Source: NORP294 sp047627915 | Lineage (GTDB): Bacteria; Bacteroidota; Bacteroidia; Flavobacteriales_E; Vicingaceae | NCBI GenBank assembly: GCA_047627915.1 | Contig: JBLHTZ010000026.1 | Span: 1 to 33,691, forward strand | DNA length: 33,691 nucleotides | Reading direction: 5' to 3' | In this document: piece by piece, positions 1 through 7,505 of the stretch | How the letters are laid out: each line of letters opens with the position of its first letter | How positions within the stretch are numbered: position 1 is the stretch's first letter | The notes under the pieces: model-generated | The model's input: only the letters and a program-made list of their open reading frames with translations | Databases searched by the model: none | Told to the model about the DNA's origin: nothing | Position numbers and translations under genes: made by a program

Positions 1-104
1 AGTTTTAATTAAAATAGCTTAATGTCAAATAAAATGATTGTTAGCTATCTGATTGTAAGTATTAAGTTCTATTAATAAATCTGTTAATAAACTAAGAATT
101 AACA

Positions 105-137
105 TTTGTTCACAATTAAATCTTTCTGCTATATTTG
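105..137 (+). promoter_or_regulatory. Bacteroidota-type promoter of the lipoprotein gene
   Basis: A TTTG at 105-108 and a TATATTTG at 130-137 lie 25 bases apart (start to start). They match the -33 TTTG and -7 TAnnTTTG elements of Bacteroidota housekeeping promoters. Transcription would begin around 144, shortly before the ATG at 159. Bases 1-104 are AT-rich with no gene seen. Confidence 0.6.
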
Positions 138-158
138 TGTCAAACAAAACACAATAAA

Positions 159-356
159 ATGAAAAAAGTGATCATTACCCTTTCTTTTGCTTCTTTGCTA
201 TTAATGGCATGTGGCGGAGAAAAAGCTTCTGAAACGGATGAAGTAGCGGAAGAAGTAACTGCAACTGTTGACTCTGCTGCTGTAGAAATGCATCAAGCAA
301 CTGAAGAAATTGAACAAGCTTCAGATGAGTTAGATGAAGTATTAAACGATATTTAA
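159..356 (+). CDS. Small acidic lipoprotein
   Basis: A 65-residue exported lipoprotein of unknown function. It starts with MKK, has a hydrophobic stretch and a lipobox LMAC, so Cys19 should be lipidated and the first 18 residues removed. The mature part is short, rich in Glu, Asp and Ala, and looks like an amphipathic helix or short coiled coil (EMHQATEEIEQASDEL). The ATG at 159 was chosen because a longer reading from TTG at 135 starts inside the -7 promoter element and would place charged residues before the signal peptide. The next gene starts 7 bases downstream, so the two are probably co-transcribed and both products reach the envelope. The family was not recognised. Confidence 0.8.
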   Translation: MKKVIITLSFASLLLMACGGEKASETDEVAEEVTATVDSAAVEMHQATEEIEQASDELDEVLNDI

Positions 357-363
357 TAATAGA

Positions 364-963
364 ATGATGAAAAAGAATATACTCGTAACGTTAATTGCTC
401 TCTTAGTAATAGGTACTTCTGCATTTGCTCAAGGTAAATCTGATAAGTTGAAAAGCAAAATTGGAAAAGAAAATGTTGAGAAAGCAGAAAAAGCCGTCAA
501 AGAAGAAGGTGAGAAGCTTGTAGAAAATGGCAAGGAAAAAGCGGATAAAGTAATGGGCAATAAAGAAGCTGCTCATGAAAATGCTGCTGCTAAAAAAGCT
601 GCAGCTCAAGCTAAAGCTGAAGAAGCTAAGGCAAATAAAGGTAAGAAAGTTACTGCTGAGGGAGTTGAAGAGGTAGTAGAAGAAATGGATGAAGAAGCGG
701 AAGATACTGAAGAAATTGCAGTTCCTTACAAGAAGGAAGAAGAAGCTGCCAAGTTAGATGAAGCAACAACAAGTGGGGATGCAAAAGTTGCTGCAGCTAT
801 GGAAAAAATTAGTGTAGCAAAAACTCAATTGGATGCAGATAAAGCGAGTGGCGCAATTGATGAGGCAGCATATTTATTAAAATCTGAAAAAATTGCTGCT
901 GCAATGGTAAAAGTTGAAGCATTAAAAGCAAAACTTGACGTAGCAAAAACGCTGAAGAAATAG
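364..963 (+). CDS. Exported Lys/Glu/Ala-rich coiled-coil protein
   Basis: A 199-residue protein with a clear signal peptide (KKNILVTLIALLVIGTSAFA, cleavage before QGKS). The mature chain is almost entirely Lys, Glu, Ala, Asp and Val with no cysteine, predicting long charged helices. Residues about 30-90 are basic with repeated KAEKA/KAAAQAK-like segments, residues 95-130 are acidic, and the last 60 residues form another Ala/Lys helix. Either of the adjacent ATG codons at 364 and 367 could be the start. It follows the lipoprotein gene by 7 bases and is closed by a terminator 20 bases after its stop. No catalytic motif is visible. A periplasmic structural or stress-related role is possible, but the composition alone does not show function. 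Confidence 0.8.
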   Translation: MMKKNILVTLIALLVIGTSAFAQGKSDKLKSKIGKENVEKAEKAVKEEGEKLVENGKEKADKVMGNKEAAHENAAAKKAAAQAKAEEAKANKGKKVTAEGVEEVVEEMDEEAEDTEEIAVPYKKEEEAAKLDEATTSGDAKVAAAMEKISVAKTQLDADKASGAIDEAAYLLKSEKIAAAMVKVEALKAKLDVAKTLKK

Positions 964-983
964 GATTAATTCAATCTAAAAGT

Positions 984-1012
984 AAAACCACGCTAATTAG
1001 CGTGGTTTTTTT
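984..1012 (+). terminator. Palindromic, probably bidirectional terminator
   Basis: A perfect palindrome (AACCACGCTAATTAGCGTGGTT) has a T-run after it and an A-run before it. It lies between the plus-strand exported protein and the convergent minus-strand PAP2 gene, so it can stop transcription from both sides. Confidence 0.85.
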
Positions 1013-1071
1013 ATGCCTTATTGACAAATATTTTAACTTGAAATGAATTCTGCTAAGCGCTTAACTTTTTC

Positions 1072-2028
1072 TTATAATTTATATTTGAGAAGGTTCAGCC
1101 GTTTTGCTAGTAAAACACCGCCTCGAATAATTATAAAATAGATACTCATATTTGCGAGTAATTGAATAAAGATATTTCCTGAGAGAGCCCACTTACCAGC
1201 CAAATAAAACCCAATTAGGATAAGGACAATCATTAAAACAGCTGTTAAAATTCGCTTGAAAGTGTTTGGGCTAAAAAGCAGGGTATTTCCTTGTAAAACA
1301 ATAAATAGTGTTGCTAAGTTGATGCCAAGTAGTCCTCCTAGTAAAGCTACTGGTAAATAGTTGGCAAATGGAATGGCTAAAAATGGTAACCAAATTAAAA
1401 TAAGTGTCTTAAAGTCGGCGATAGGGGACTTTAGAAAACGACTTTTTTGAACCAAGAAAATCAAAAGTGCCAAGACGGCAAGACCAATTGCTAATCCGCC
1501 TAAAATATCTCCTAAGAAATGATGTGCTAAATACATTCGGGAGAGCATGGTCAATGCAATTACAAAACAACCGAGCAATAGAATCCACCTTTTTCGGAAA
1601 ACGAAAAACATACCCAACCACAGTGCCACCTGAATAGAAGTGTGACCGGAAGGGAATCCATAATTTTCTTCGGCATCAGTCCTTGTTACGTTCAGAACTT
1701 CATCTGAAAAAGTAGCTAACGACTCTGATGGAAGTTGGTCTTTTAAGTCTTCGTTTAGCTTATTGTAATCATCTGACTGTAATGTGACATCAACATCTAT
1801 TGGTTTAGGGTAGTTAACTTCTTGCTTTGCAAAAAACGTCAGCATTGCAGTCCAAGCAACAATGTTGATGAGTACAATGCCTCTTTTAAAATGAAGGGCA
1901 AAAGTGATTCCCAGAACAACTGTTAAAATAAAAGGAACAGATCCTAGCGATGAGATAAACTCCATCAATAACTTCACCCAATAATAATCAAATTGCTGTA
2001 AGAAATGATTTAAATTGGTGTTAAACAT
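1072..2028 (-). CDS. PAP2-family membrane phosphatase
   Basis: A 318-residue multi-pass membrane protein of the type 2 phosphatidic acid phosphatase family. All three motifs are present: K68-x6-K75-P76 (usual form K-x6-RP, with Arg replaced by Lys), PSGH at 126-129 with catalytic His129, and SR-x5-H-x3-D with Ser163, Arg164, His170 and Asp174. Such enzymes dephosphorylate lipid phosphates or undecaprenyl pyrophosphate at the periplasmic face. The C-terminal 130 residues add several further membrane segments beyond the minimal domain. It lies two bases downstream of the UbiA gene, so the two form an operon acting on polyprenyl or phospholipid substrates. Substrate is not visible from the sequence. 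Confidence 0.88.
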   Translation of the reverse strand: MFNTNLNHFLQQFDYYWVKLLMEFISSLGSVPFILTVVLGITFALHFKRGIVLINIVAWTAMLTFFAKQEVNYPKPIDVDVTLQSDDYNKLNEDLKDQLPSESLATFSDEVLNVTRTDAEENYGFPSGHTSIQVALWLGMFFVFRKRWILLLGCFVIALTMLSRMYLAHHFLGDILGGLAIGLAVLALLIFLVQKSRFLKSPIADFKTLILIWLPFLAIPFANYLPVALLGGLLGINLATLFIVLQGNTLLFSPNTFKRILTAVLMIVLILIGFYLAGKWALSGNIFIQLLANMSIYFIIIRGGVLLAKRLNLLKYKL

Positions 2029-2030
2029 GC

Positions 2031-2882
2031 TTATATATAAAAACTTATTATAACAAAGATAGAAAAGATAACACTAGCGATTCCATTGGTTGTAAAGAAA
2101 GCAATGTTAACCTTAGATAAATCGTTTGGTTTAACTAACAGGTGTTGGTAAATAAGTAAGGAGATAAATACAACTGTTCCAATCCAAAAAAGTACTCCCG
2201 CACTTGCAAGGTAGGCTGCAGAAATTAAATAGCCTGCTGTAATAATGTGGAATAGAACGGACAAGTTTAAGGTAGCTTTTCTTCCAATTTTAGCAGGGAT
2301 TGAGCTCAATCCCATTTTTTTATCAAACTCTTCATCTTGCAAAGCATAGATCATGTCGAAACCCGCCACCCAAAACAAAACGGCAAATGAAATGTAGAGT
2401 GGAAGCCAAGCAAAGCTTCCGGTAACGGCTAAATACGCTCCAATTGGGGCAAGCGCCAACCCAACTCCTAAAACGAGGTGGCAGAGTGCGGTAAATCGTT
2501 TTGTCAAACTATAACCTAAAACCACTAGCAGCGCAACGGGAGATAAGTAAAAACAGAGGTCGTTAATGAAAAAGGTAGTTGCAATGAAGAGTCCACAATT
2601 AACAATTACAAAAATCAGAGCAGCTTTTGGTTTTATACTACCATTTGGAATTTCTCTGACGGCAGCTGTTCTATCATTTGCTTTGTCAATGTCTCGGTCA
2701 ATGTACCGGTTAAAAGCCATGGCCGCACTTCTTGCAAAAACCATGCACAAAACAACTTTCAAAAGTAGAATTCCATCAAAACTAAAGGTAGAGTATTCAA
2801 TAGCTAAGAAATATCCTATCAATGCAAAAGGCAATGCAAAGATGGTGTGGCTAAATTTTATTAACGATAAATAATTCTTCAA
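2031..2882 (-). CDS. UbiA-family prenyltransferase (4-hydroxybenzoate polyprenyltransferase-like)
   Basis: A 283-residue integral membrane aromatic prenyltransferase. The first prenyl-diphosphate motif is N58-R-x2-D62-x3-D66 (NRYIDRDIDKAND) and the second is around D176 to D187 (DMIYALQDEEFD); both bind Mg2+ and the isoprenoid pyrophosphate. Length and motifs fit the UbiA-like group often annotated 4-hydroxybenzoate octaprenyltransferase or, in futalosine-pathway bacteria, MqnP. Bacteroidota normally make menaquinone, so a true ubiquinone role is doubtful; MqnP or another quinone or lipid role is more likely, but no other menaquinone gene lies here to decide. It has its own promoter at 2926-2958 and leads into the PAP2 gene two bases on. 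Confidence 0.87.
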   Translation of the reverse strand: MKNYLSLIKFSHTIFALPFALIGYFLAIEYSTFSFDGILLLKVVLCMVFARSAAMAFNRYIDRDIDKANDRTAAVREIPNGSIKPKAALIFVIVNCGLFIATTFFINDLCFYLSPVALLVVLGYSLTKRFTALCHLVLGVGLALAPIGAYLAVTGSFAWLPLYISFAVLFWVAGFDMIYALQDEEFDKKMGLSSIPAKIGRKATLNLSVLFHIITAGYLISAAYLASAGVLFWIGTVVFISLLIYQHLLVKPNDLSKVNIAFFTTNGIASVIFSIFVIISFYI

Positions 2883-2925
2883 TTAATTTTTAACTTTTAG
2901 TGAATTAATTTAGTTTAACAACAAA

Positions 2926-2958
2926 CAAATTTAAAGGAAGATTTTTGAACAGATCAAA
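2926..2958 (-). promoter_or_regulatory. Bacteroidota-type promoter of the UbiA gene
   Basis: Reading the minus strand, TTTG (2958-2955) is followed after 25 bases (start to start) by TAAATTTG (2933-2926), an exact match to TTTG / TAnnTTTG. The start codon is at 2882. The -33 element lies in the U-run of the upstream lpd terminator. Confidence 0.65.
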
Positions 2959-2992
2959 AAAAAATGTCGAACAAGTTACCTCATTCGACATT
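2955..2992 (-). terminator. Terminator of lpd
   Basis: Nine-base arms AATGTCGAA (2963-2971) and TTCGACATT (2984-2992) pair around a 12-base loop. On the minus strand the hairpin is followed by a run of nine T. It closes the lpd transcript and separates it from the UbiA gene. Confidence 0.8.
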
Positions 2993-3014
2993 CTTCATTT
3001 AATAATTCTACATT

Positions 3015-4403
3015 CTACAGGTGTATTACTTCACCATATGCTTCAGCAGTAGCTTCCATTACCGCTTCACTCATGGTTGGGTGAGGGTGAACTGCTTTTA
3101 ACATTTCATGCCCTGTCGTTTCTAGTTTTCTTGCAACAACAATTTCTGCAATCATTTCCGTAACGTTTGCACCAATCATGTGCGCTCCCAAAAGTTCACC
3201 ATATTTTGCATCGTATATTACTTTCACAAAACCGTCTTTGTGACCGGCTGCACTAGCTTTTCCAGAAGCAGAAAAAGGGAATTTTCCAACTTTTAATTCA
3301 TATCCTGCTTCTTTTGCAGCTTTTTCGGTCATCCCAACTGATGCAATTTCAGGTGAGCAGTAGGTACATCCTGGAATATTTCCGTAATCCAATGGCTGAA
3401 CGTGCTCTCCTTTAATTTTCTCAACACAAATAATTCCTTCTGCAGAAGCGACGTGAGCCAATGCTTGTCCCGGAACACAATCGCCAATGGCATAATATCC
3501 GTCAATGTTAGTTTTGTAGTAATCATTCACCATGATTTTACCTTTGTCTGTAGCAATACCGACATCTTCTAAGCCTATGTTTTCGATATTGGCAACATAA
3601 CCTACTGCAGACAATACGATATCAGCTTCAATTATTTCTTCTCCTTTCTTAGACTTAACAGTAACCTTGCAGCCGGCACCTTTAGTGTCGACACTTGTTA
3701 CTTCTGACTCTAGCATAATTTTAATTCCGTTCTTCTTGAAGGTTCTTGCTAATTGCTTAGAAATATCTTCATCTTCTACAGGAACCACATTAGCAGCATA
3801 TTCAACAATCGTTACGTCAACTCCCATTGCATTGTAGAAATAGGCAAACTCAACGCCAATAGCTCCAGAGCCAACAACTACCATAGATTTAGGCATTTTG
3901 TCCAACGTCATTGCTTCACGGTAGCCAATAATTTTCTTCCCGTCTTGAGGTAGATTTGGCAAAACTCTAGATCTACCTCCAGTTGCGATGATAATATGTT
4001 TGCCATTAACCGTTTTAGTGGAGCCGTCTTCCATTTTTACTTCAACCTTCTTTCCAGGTTTCAGTGTTCCGGTTCCCATAACCACTTCAATCTTATTCTT
4101 TTTCATCAAGAATTGAACGCCATTACTCATTCCGTTGGCTACATCTCTACTTCTTTTAATTACATCAGTAAAATTAGCTTTGCTGTCTTTCACTTCAATT
4201 CCATAATCTGCAGCATGTTGAATGTATTCAAACACGTTAGCGCTCTTCAATAAGGCTTTGGTTGGAATACAACCCCAGTTCAAACAAACACCACCTAATG
4301 ATTCTTTTTCAATTACTGCAGTTTTAAATCCTAATTGAGCAGCTCTAATTGCAGTAACATATCCACCGGGTCCACTTCCTAATACAACAACATCAAAATC
4401 CAT
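3015..4403 (-). CDS. lpdA: Dihydrolipoyl dehydrogenase (E3)
   Basis: A 462-residue FAD flavoprotein that reoxidises dihydrolipoamide with NAD+ in 2-oxoacid dehydrogenase complexes and the glycine cleavage system. It shows the N-terminal FAD-binding GSGPGG (residues 9-14), the redox disulfide Cys40-Cys45 in GGVCLNWGCIPTK, a second Rossmann motif (GSGAIGVEFA), the FAD-contacting AIGDC segment, and the C-terminal HPHPTMSE with catalytic His441 and Glu446. Length is normal for the family. It stands alone, without E1 or E2 genes, so it probably serves several complexes. A terminator follows directly. The start is the ATG right before the FAD strand. Confidence 0.96.
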   Translation of the reverse strand: MDFDVVVLGSGPGGYVTAIRAAQLGFKTAVIEKESLGGVCLNWGCIPTKALLKSANVFEYIQHAADYGIEVKDSKANFTDVIKRSRDVANGMSNGVQFLMKKNKIEVVMGTGTLKPGKKVEVKMEDGSTKTVNGKHIIIATGGRSRVLPNLPQDGKKIIGYREAMTLDKMPKSMVVVGSGAIGVEFAYFYNAMGVDVTIVEYAANVVPVEDEDISKQLARTFKKNGIKIMLESEVTSVDTKGAGCKVTVKSKKGEEIIEADIVLSAVGYVANIENIGLEDVGIATDKGKIMVNDYYKTNIDGYYAIGDCVPGQALAHVASAEGIICVEKIKGEHVQPLDYGNIPGCTYCSPEIASVGMTEKAAKEAGYELKVGKFPFSASGKASAAGHKDGFVKVIYDAKYGELLGAHMIGANVTEMIAEIVVARKLETTGHEMLKAVHPHPTMSEAVMEATAEAYGEVIHL

Positions 4404-4600
4404 ATATCTTTATTTTATTGAATACAATTTTAGAATCGCGAAGTTAGTAAAAACCTTAAAAAATCGACCCTTAAAAAAAGGAAGGTTAAATTACATGGAG
4501 AAGTTGCTGACAATTACACAAATTGAAATTAAATTATAGGATTTAAGTAATTGATAATAAGGGTTTATTATTCAATCCATTCTTGCTATATTATCATGTA

Positions 4601-4627
4601 CATTAAATGTTAAATTGTAATTTAATG
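4601..4627. repeat. Inverted repeat upstream of the aminotransferase operon
   Basis: CATTAAAT (4601-4608) and ATTTAATG (4620-4627) are perfect 8-base arms around an 11-base spacer, ending 26 bases before the TACATTTG promoter element. Its place suggests an operator, but the surroundings are very AT-rich. The rest of the 316-base gap between lpdA and the aminotransferase gene (4404-4719) shows no coding sequence. Confidence 0.3.
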
Positions 4628-4652
4628 CGTTAAATTAATTTAAAAATAGCAA

Positions 4653-4660
4653 TACATTTG
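4653..4660 (+). promoter_or_regulatory. Probable -7 element of the aminotransferase operon
   Basis: TACATTTG matches the Bacteroidota TAnnTTTG box exactly, 60 bases before the ATG at 4720. No good TTTG lies 24-26 bases upstream (GTTA is there), which may mean that the promoter needs an activator. Confidence 0.45.
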
Positions 4661-4719
4661 CTTCGGAATAAAGGTTCTTATATAAGACAAGTAATAAAAA
4701 TTAACAAACTGATTATAAA

Positions 4720-6024
4720 ATGAGTAAGTCGAATAGTGAATTACTATTAGAGCGTAGAAAAAATGCAGTAGCAAACGGTGTTGGAGTATTTAATACAGCA
4801 ACAGTTCAGTCGGCAAAAGGGGCTACAATTATTGATGTAGACGGAAGAGAATTGATTGATTTTACCGGAGGTATTGGTGTTGTCAATGCAGGTCATTGTC
4901 CGCAACCTGTTGTCGATGCTATAATAGATCAAGCTCAAAAGTACATTCATACTAGCTTTAATGTGGTTACTTATGAACCATATATCGCTTTATGTGAAAA
5001 ATTAAACGATTTATTTCCGCACGGAGGGAAAGCAAAAACGATGTTGGTTAGCACAGGTGCCGAAGCAGTTGAGAATGCAATAAAAATTGCAAAACAAGCA
5101 ACCGGACGAAATGCTGTAATTTGTTATTCTGGAGCTTTTCATGGTAGAACGATGATGGCCATGTCATTAACATCTAGAACTTCTTATGGAGCAGGTTGCG
5201 GACCTTTTGCGCCTGAGGTATATCGAATTGATTACCCTAATTTTTACAAAAAAGGAAAAGGTAAGACGGAAGAAGAGTTTGTAGCACAAGAATTGAGCAG
5301 AATGGAGAAATTCTTTAAAACGAACGTGAGGCATGAAGATGTTGCTGCCATCATTATTGAATTGGTTCAAGGTGAAGGTGGTTTTACTGTAGCTCCAAAA
5401 GGGTACATCAAAGGTTTGCGAGAAATTTGTGACAATTATGGCATCAAGTTAATTTTTGACGAAGTACAAACGGGCTTCGGCAGAACTGCTGCTTGGGGTG
5501 CCTTGGAGCATTACGATATACAACCTGATCTTTCTACCTGGGCAAAATCTATGGGTTCAGGAATGCCAATTGGTTGTGTAATTGGAAAGCAAGAAGTAAT
5601 GGATGCTGCAGCTCCTGGAACAATTGGAGGGACCTATATTGGTAACCCTTTGGCATGCGCAGCTTCATTGGCTACCATTAAATACATGGAAGACATTAAA
5701 TTGAACGAATTGGCCCAGCATGTTGGCGATACCATTAGAGGTCGTTTTGATGCCATGAAAGCCAAGCACTCTGAAATAGGCGAGGTAAGGGGCTTAGGTG
5801 CAATGATAGCGATGGAATTTGTAAAAGACAATGACCCTCAGCAACCGGACTATGAATTGTGTGCTAAATTGATAAAAGCTTGTGCGAAGAGAAATTTAAT
5901 CGTAATTTCTGCAGGTGTCCATAAAAGTGTTCTTCGAATTTTATCTCCACTAGTAATTTCTGACGAGATCTTAAATAAAGGACTTGACATCATAGAGGAA
6001 GAATTGGATCGAATTTTAGCTTAA
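4720..6024 (+). CDS. Class III aminotransferase (4-aminobutyrate aminotransferase-like)
   Basis: A 434-residue PLP enzyme of the GabT / acetylornithine aminotransferase class, moving an omega-amino group to 2-oxoglutarate. Visible parts are the phosphate-binding STGAEAVENA (111-120), FHGRT (140-144) that stacks on PLP, DEVQTGFGRT (247-256) with Asp247 at the pyridine nitrogen, and the Schiff-base Lys276 in TWAKSMGSGMPIG. The closest family pattern is GABA transaminase; putrescine, cadaverine or masked-diamine transaminases share the same fold, so the substrate is not settled. It is the first gene of the 4720-12767 cluster. Together with the downstream aldehyde dehydrogenase it could convert an omega-amine to the carboxylate. 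Confidence 0.92.
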   Translation: MSKSNSELLLERRKNAVANGVGVFNTATVQSAKGATIIDVDGRELIDFTGGIGVVNAGHCPQPVVDAIIDQAQKYIHTSFNVVTYEPYIALCEKLNDLFPHGGKAKTMLVSTGAEAVENAIKIAKQATGRNAVICYSGAFHGRTMMAMSLTSRTSYGAGCGPFAPEVYRIDYPNFYKKGKGKTEEEFVAQELSRMEKFFKTNVRHEDVAAIIIELVQGEGGFTVAPKGYIKGLREICDNYGIKLIFDEVQTGFGRTAAWGALEHYDIQPDLSTWAKSMGSGMPIGCVIGKQEVMDAAAPGTIGGTYIGNPLACAASLATIKYMEDIKLNELAQHVGDTIRGRFDAMKAKHSEIGEVRGLGAMIAMEFVKDNDPQQPDYELCAKLIKACAKRNLIVISAGVHKSVLRILSPLVISDEILNKGLDIIEEELDRILA

Positions 6025-6130
6025 AATAACCCTTAAAAAGCAATTTAGCCGGTTATGTCAGAAGTATCTTCTGCCAAATTAGGTTGTGCTAATAAACATT
6101 AAATAATATTATTTAGAATTAACAATAGAT

Positions 6131-7033
6131 ATGAAACCATTTTCAATCGGAGGAATCCAAATGCACGTTTCTGCAAATCAAAGAAACATACCACTTATGA
6201 AACACAAGATAGATGTCATGTGTTCCGTGTACCCATGGGTTCAAATGGTAGTATTGAGCGAATTGTGCGCATATGGGCCTTTGACGTATTACGCTCAAGA
6301 GTACCCCAATAACGACGAAAAAGAATTCCAAGAAATTGCAAAAAAGTATGGCATATGGTTAATCCCAGGTAGTATGTTTTACAAGAAAGACGGTAAAATC
6401 TTTAATACTGCCGTTGTGATAAACCCACAAGGAGATATAGTAGGTAGATACGATAAGATGTTTCCTTTCTACCCTTACGAAGCAGGTGTAGCGGGTGGCG
6501 ATTCATTCTTGATGTGGGACGTGCCTGAAGTAGGGAAATTTGGAATTTCTATTTGTTATGACATGTGGTTTCCTGAAACTTCTAGAACCATGGCCGTGCA
6601 AGGGGTTGAAGTAATTATTCACCCAACATTAACTGGAACCATTGACCGAGATGTTGAGTTGGCATTAGCGCAAGCAACAGCTGCAACCAATCAGTGTTAT
6701 TTATTTGATATAAATGGTTTAGGTGAGGGAGGTACAGGTCGCTCAATTGTTTGTGGTCCTGATGGAAGAGTACTATACCAAGCGAGTACCGGCCCTGAAT
6801 TAATACCTATTGAAATTGATTTAGAGCGAGTAAAAAAGAGTAGAGAGGAAGGCGTCTTGCGTTTAGGACAACCCTTAAAGAGCTTTAGAGATAAAAAAGT
6901 CAACTTTGACATTTATGACAAAGGAAGGACTTTTCCTGAATTGGATAAATTAGGAACTTTATTGAAACCTATTCGAATGAAGCAAATAGAGCAAACCTTA
7001 AATAGTGAACATCCTACTGATTACACAATTTAA
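6131..7033 (+). CDS. Carbon-nitrogen hydrolase (nitrilase superfamily amidase)
   Basis: A 300-residue cytosolic amidase. The nitrilase catalytic triad is Glu44 (SELCAYG), Lys109 (RYDKMFPFYPYE) and Cys142 (ISICYDMWFPE). It therefore hydrolyses an amide or N-carbamoyl bond. The C-terminal part (GRSIVCGPDGRVL, residues about 200-215) is typical of the superfamily. The sequence alone does not say whether it is an omega-amidase, N-carbamoylputrescine amidase or aliphatic-amidase type enzyme. Context between an omega-aminotransferase and a basic amino acid decarboxylase suggests an amide in polyamine or basic amino acid metabolism. The 106-base gap upstream holds only a short hairpin (CAGAAG/CTTCTG at 6059-6073) without a T-run. 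Confidence 0.9.
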   Translation: MKPFSIGGIQMHVSANQRNIPLMKHKIDVMCSVYPWVQMVVLSELCAYGPLTYYAQEYPNNDEKEFQEIAKKYGIWLIPGSMFYKKDGKIFNTAVVINPQGDIVGRYDKMFPFYPYEAGVAGGDSFLMWDVPEVGKFGISICYDMWFPETSRTMAVQGVEVIIHPTLTGTIDRDVELALAQATAATNQCYLFDINGLGEGGTGRSIVCGPDGRVLYQASTGPELIPIEIDLERVKKSREEGVLRLGQPLKSFRDKKVNFDIYDKGRTFPELDKLGTLLKPIRMKQIEQTLNSEHPTDYTI

Positions 7034-7091
7034 AAAATAAAAAATTATTTTTTGCAATAATTTTAGTATATTTTACCACTAATTATTGATT

Positions 7092-7502
7092 ATGAAGACA
7101 CCCAGTAACATACCACCAATCAATAACCCCAAAATAGAAGATAATTACATCAGTTGGTTTGAAATACCTGCATTGAATTTTCAAAGAGCTGTTAATTTTT
7201 ACAACAGCATCTATCAAATTCAGATGGAAACCAATGAAATGAATGGTTATTCTATGGCGTTTTTTCCTTCTGTTTCGGCAGTTGGCGGAGCGATTATATG
7301 TGGTGAGGGTTCAGAGCCTTGTGATAAGGGAGCCTTGTTGTATTTGAATGGGGGAGAAGATTTAAACCAAGTATTAAACAGAGTAGAGTCATCCGGAGGA
7401 AGAGTGCTATTGCCGAAACAACAAATTAATGAAGATGCAGGTTATTTTGCATTATTTATTGATAGTGAGGGAAACAAGTTAGCACTTCATTCAATTAAAT
7501 AA
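7092..7502 (+). CDS. VOC-family (glyoxalase-like) protein
   Basis: A 136-residue protein of the vicinal oxygen chelate fold. It begins with the usual WFEIPALNFQRAVNFY strand-helix and ends with GYFALFIDSEGNKLALHS, the paired beta-alpha-beta-beta-beta halves of glyoxalase/bleomycin-resistance proteins. Metal ligands are not obvious: His133 and Glu128 are candidates. Many close relatives are annotated only as VOC proteins. ATG at 7092 was chosen over TTG at 7086. It is 3 bases upstream of the decarboxylase start, so the two are likely translationally coupled. Its role in the cluster is unknown; binding of an aldehyde or amide intermediate is possible but unsupported. Confidence 0.85.
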   Translation: MKTPSNIPPINNPKIEDNYISWFEIPALNFQRAVNFYNSIYQIQMETNEMNGYSMAFFPSVSAVGGAIICGEGSEPCDKGALLYLNGGEDLNQVLNRVESSGGRVLLPKQQINEDAGYFALFIDSEGNKLALHSIK

Positions 7503-7505
7503 ACT

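Noticed and set aside
7051..7074. TTTG and TATATTTT before the VOC gene as an internal promoter
   Set aside because: The boxes are only 16 bases apart, against 24-25 in the other promoters of this window, and the -7 box lacks its G.
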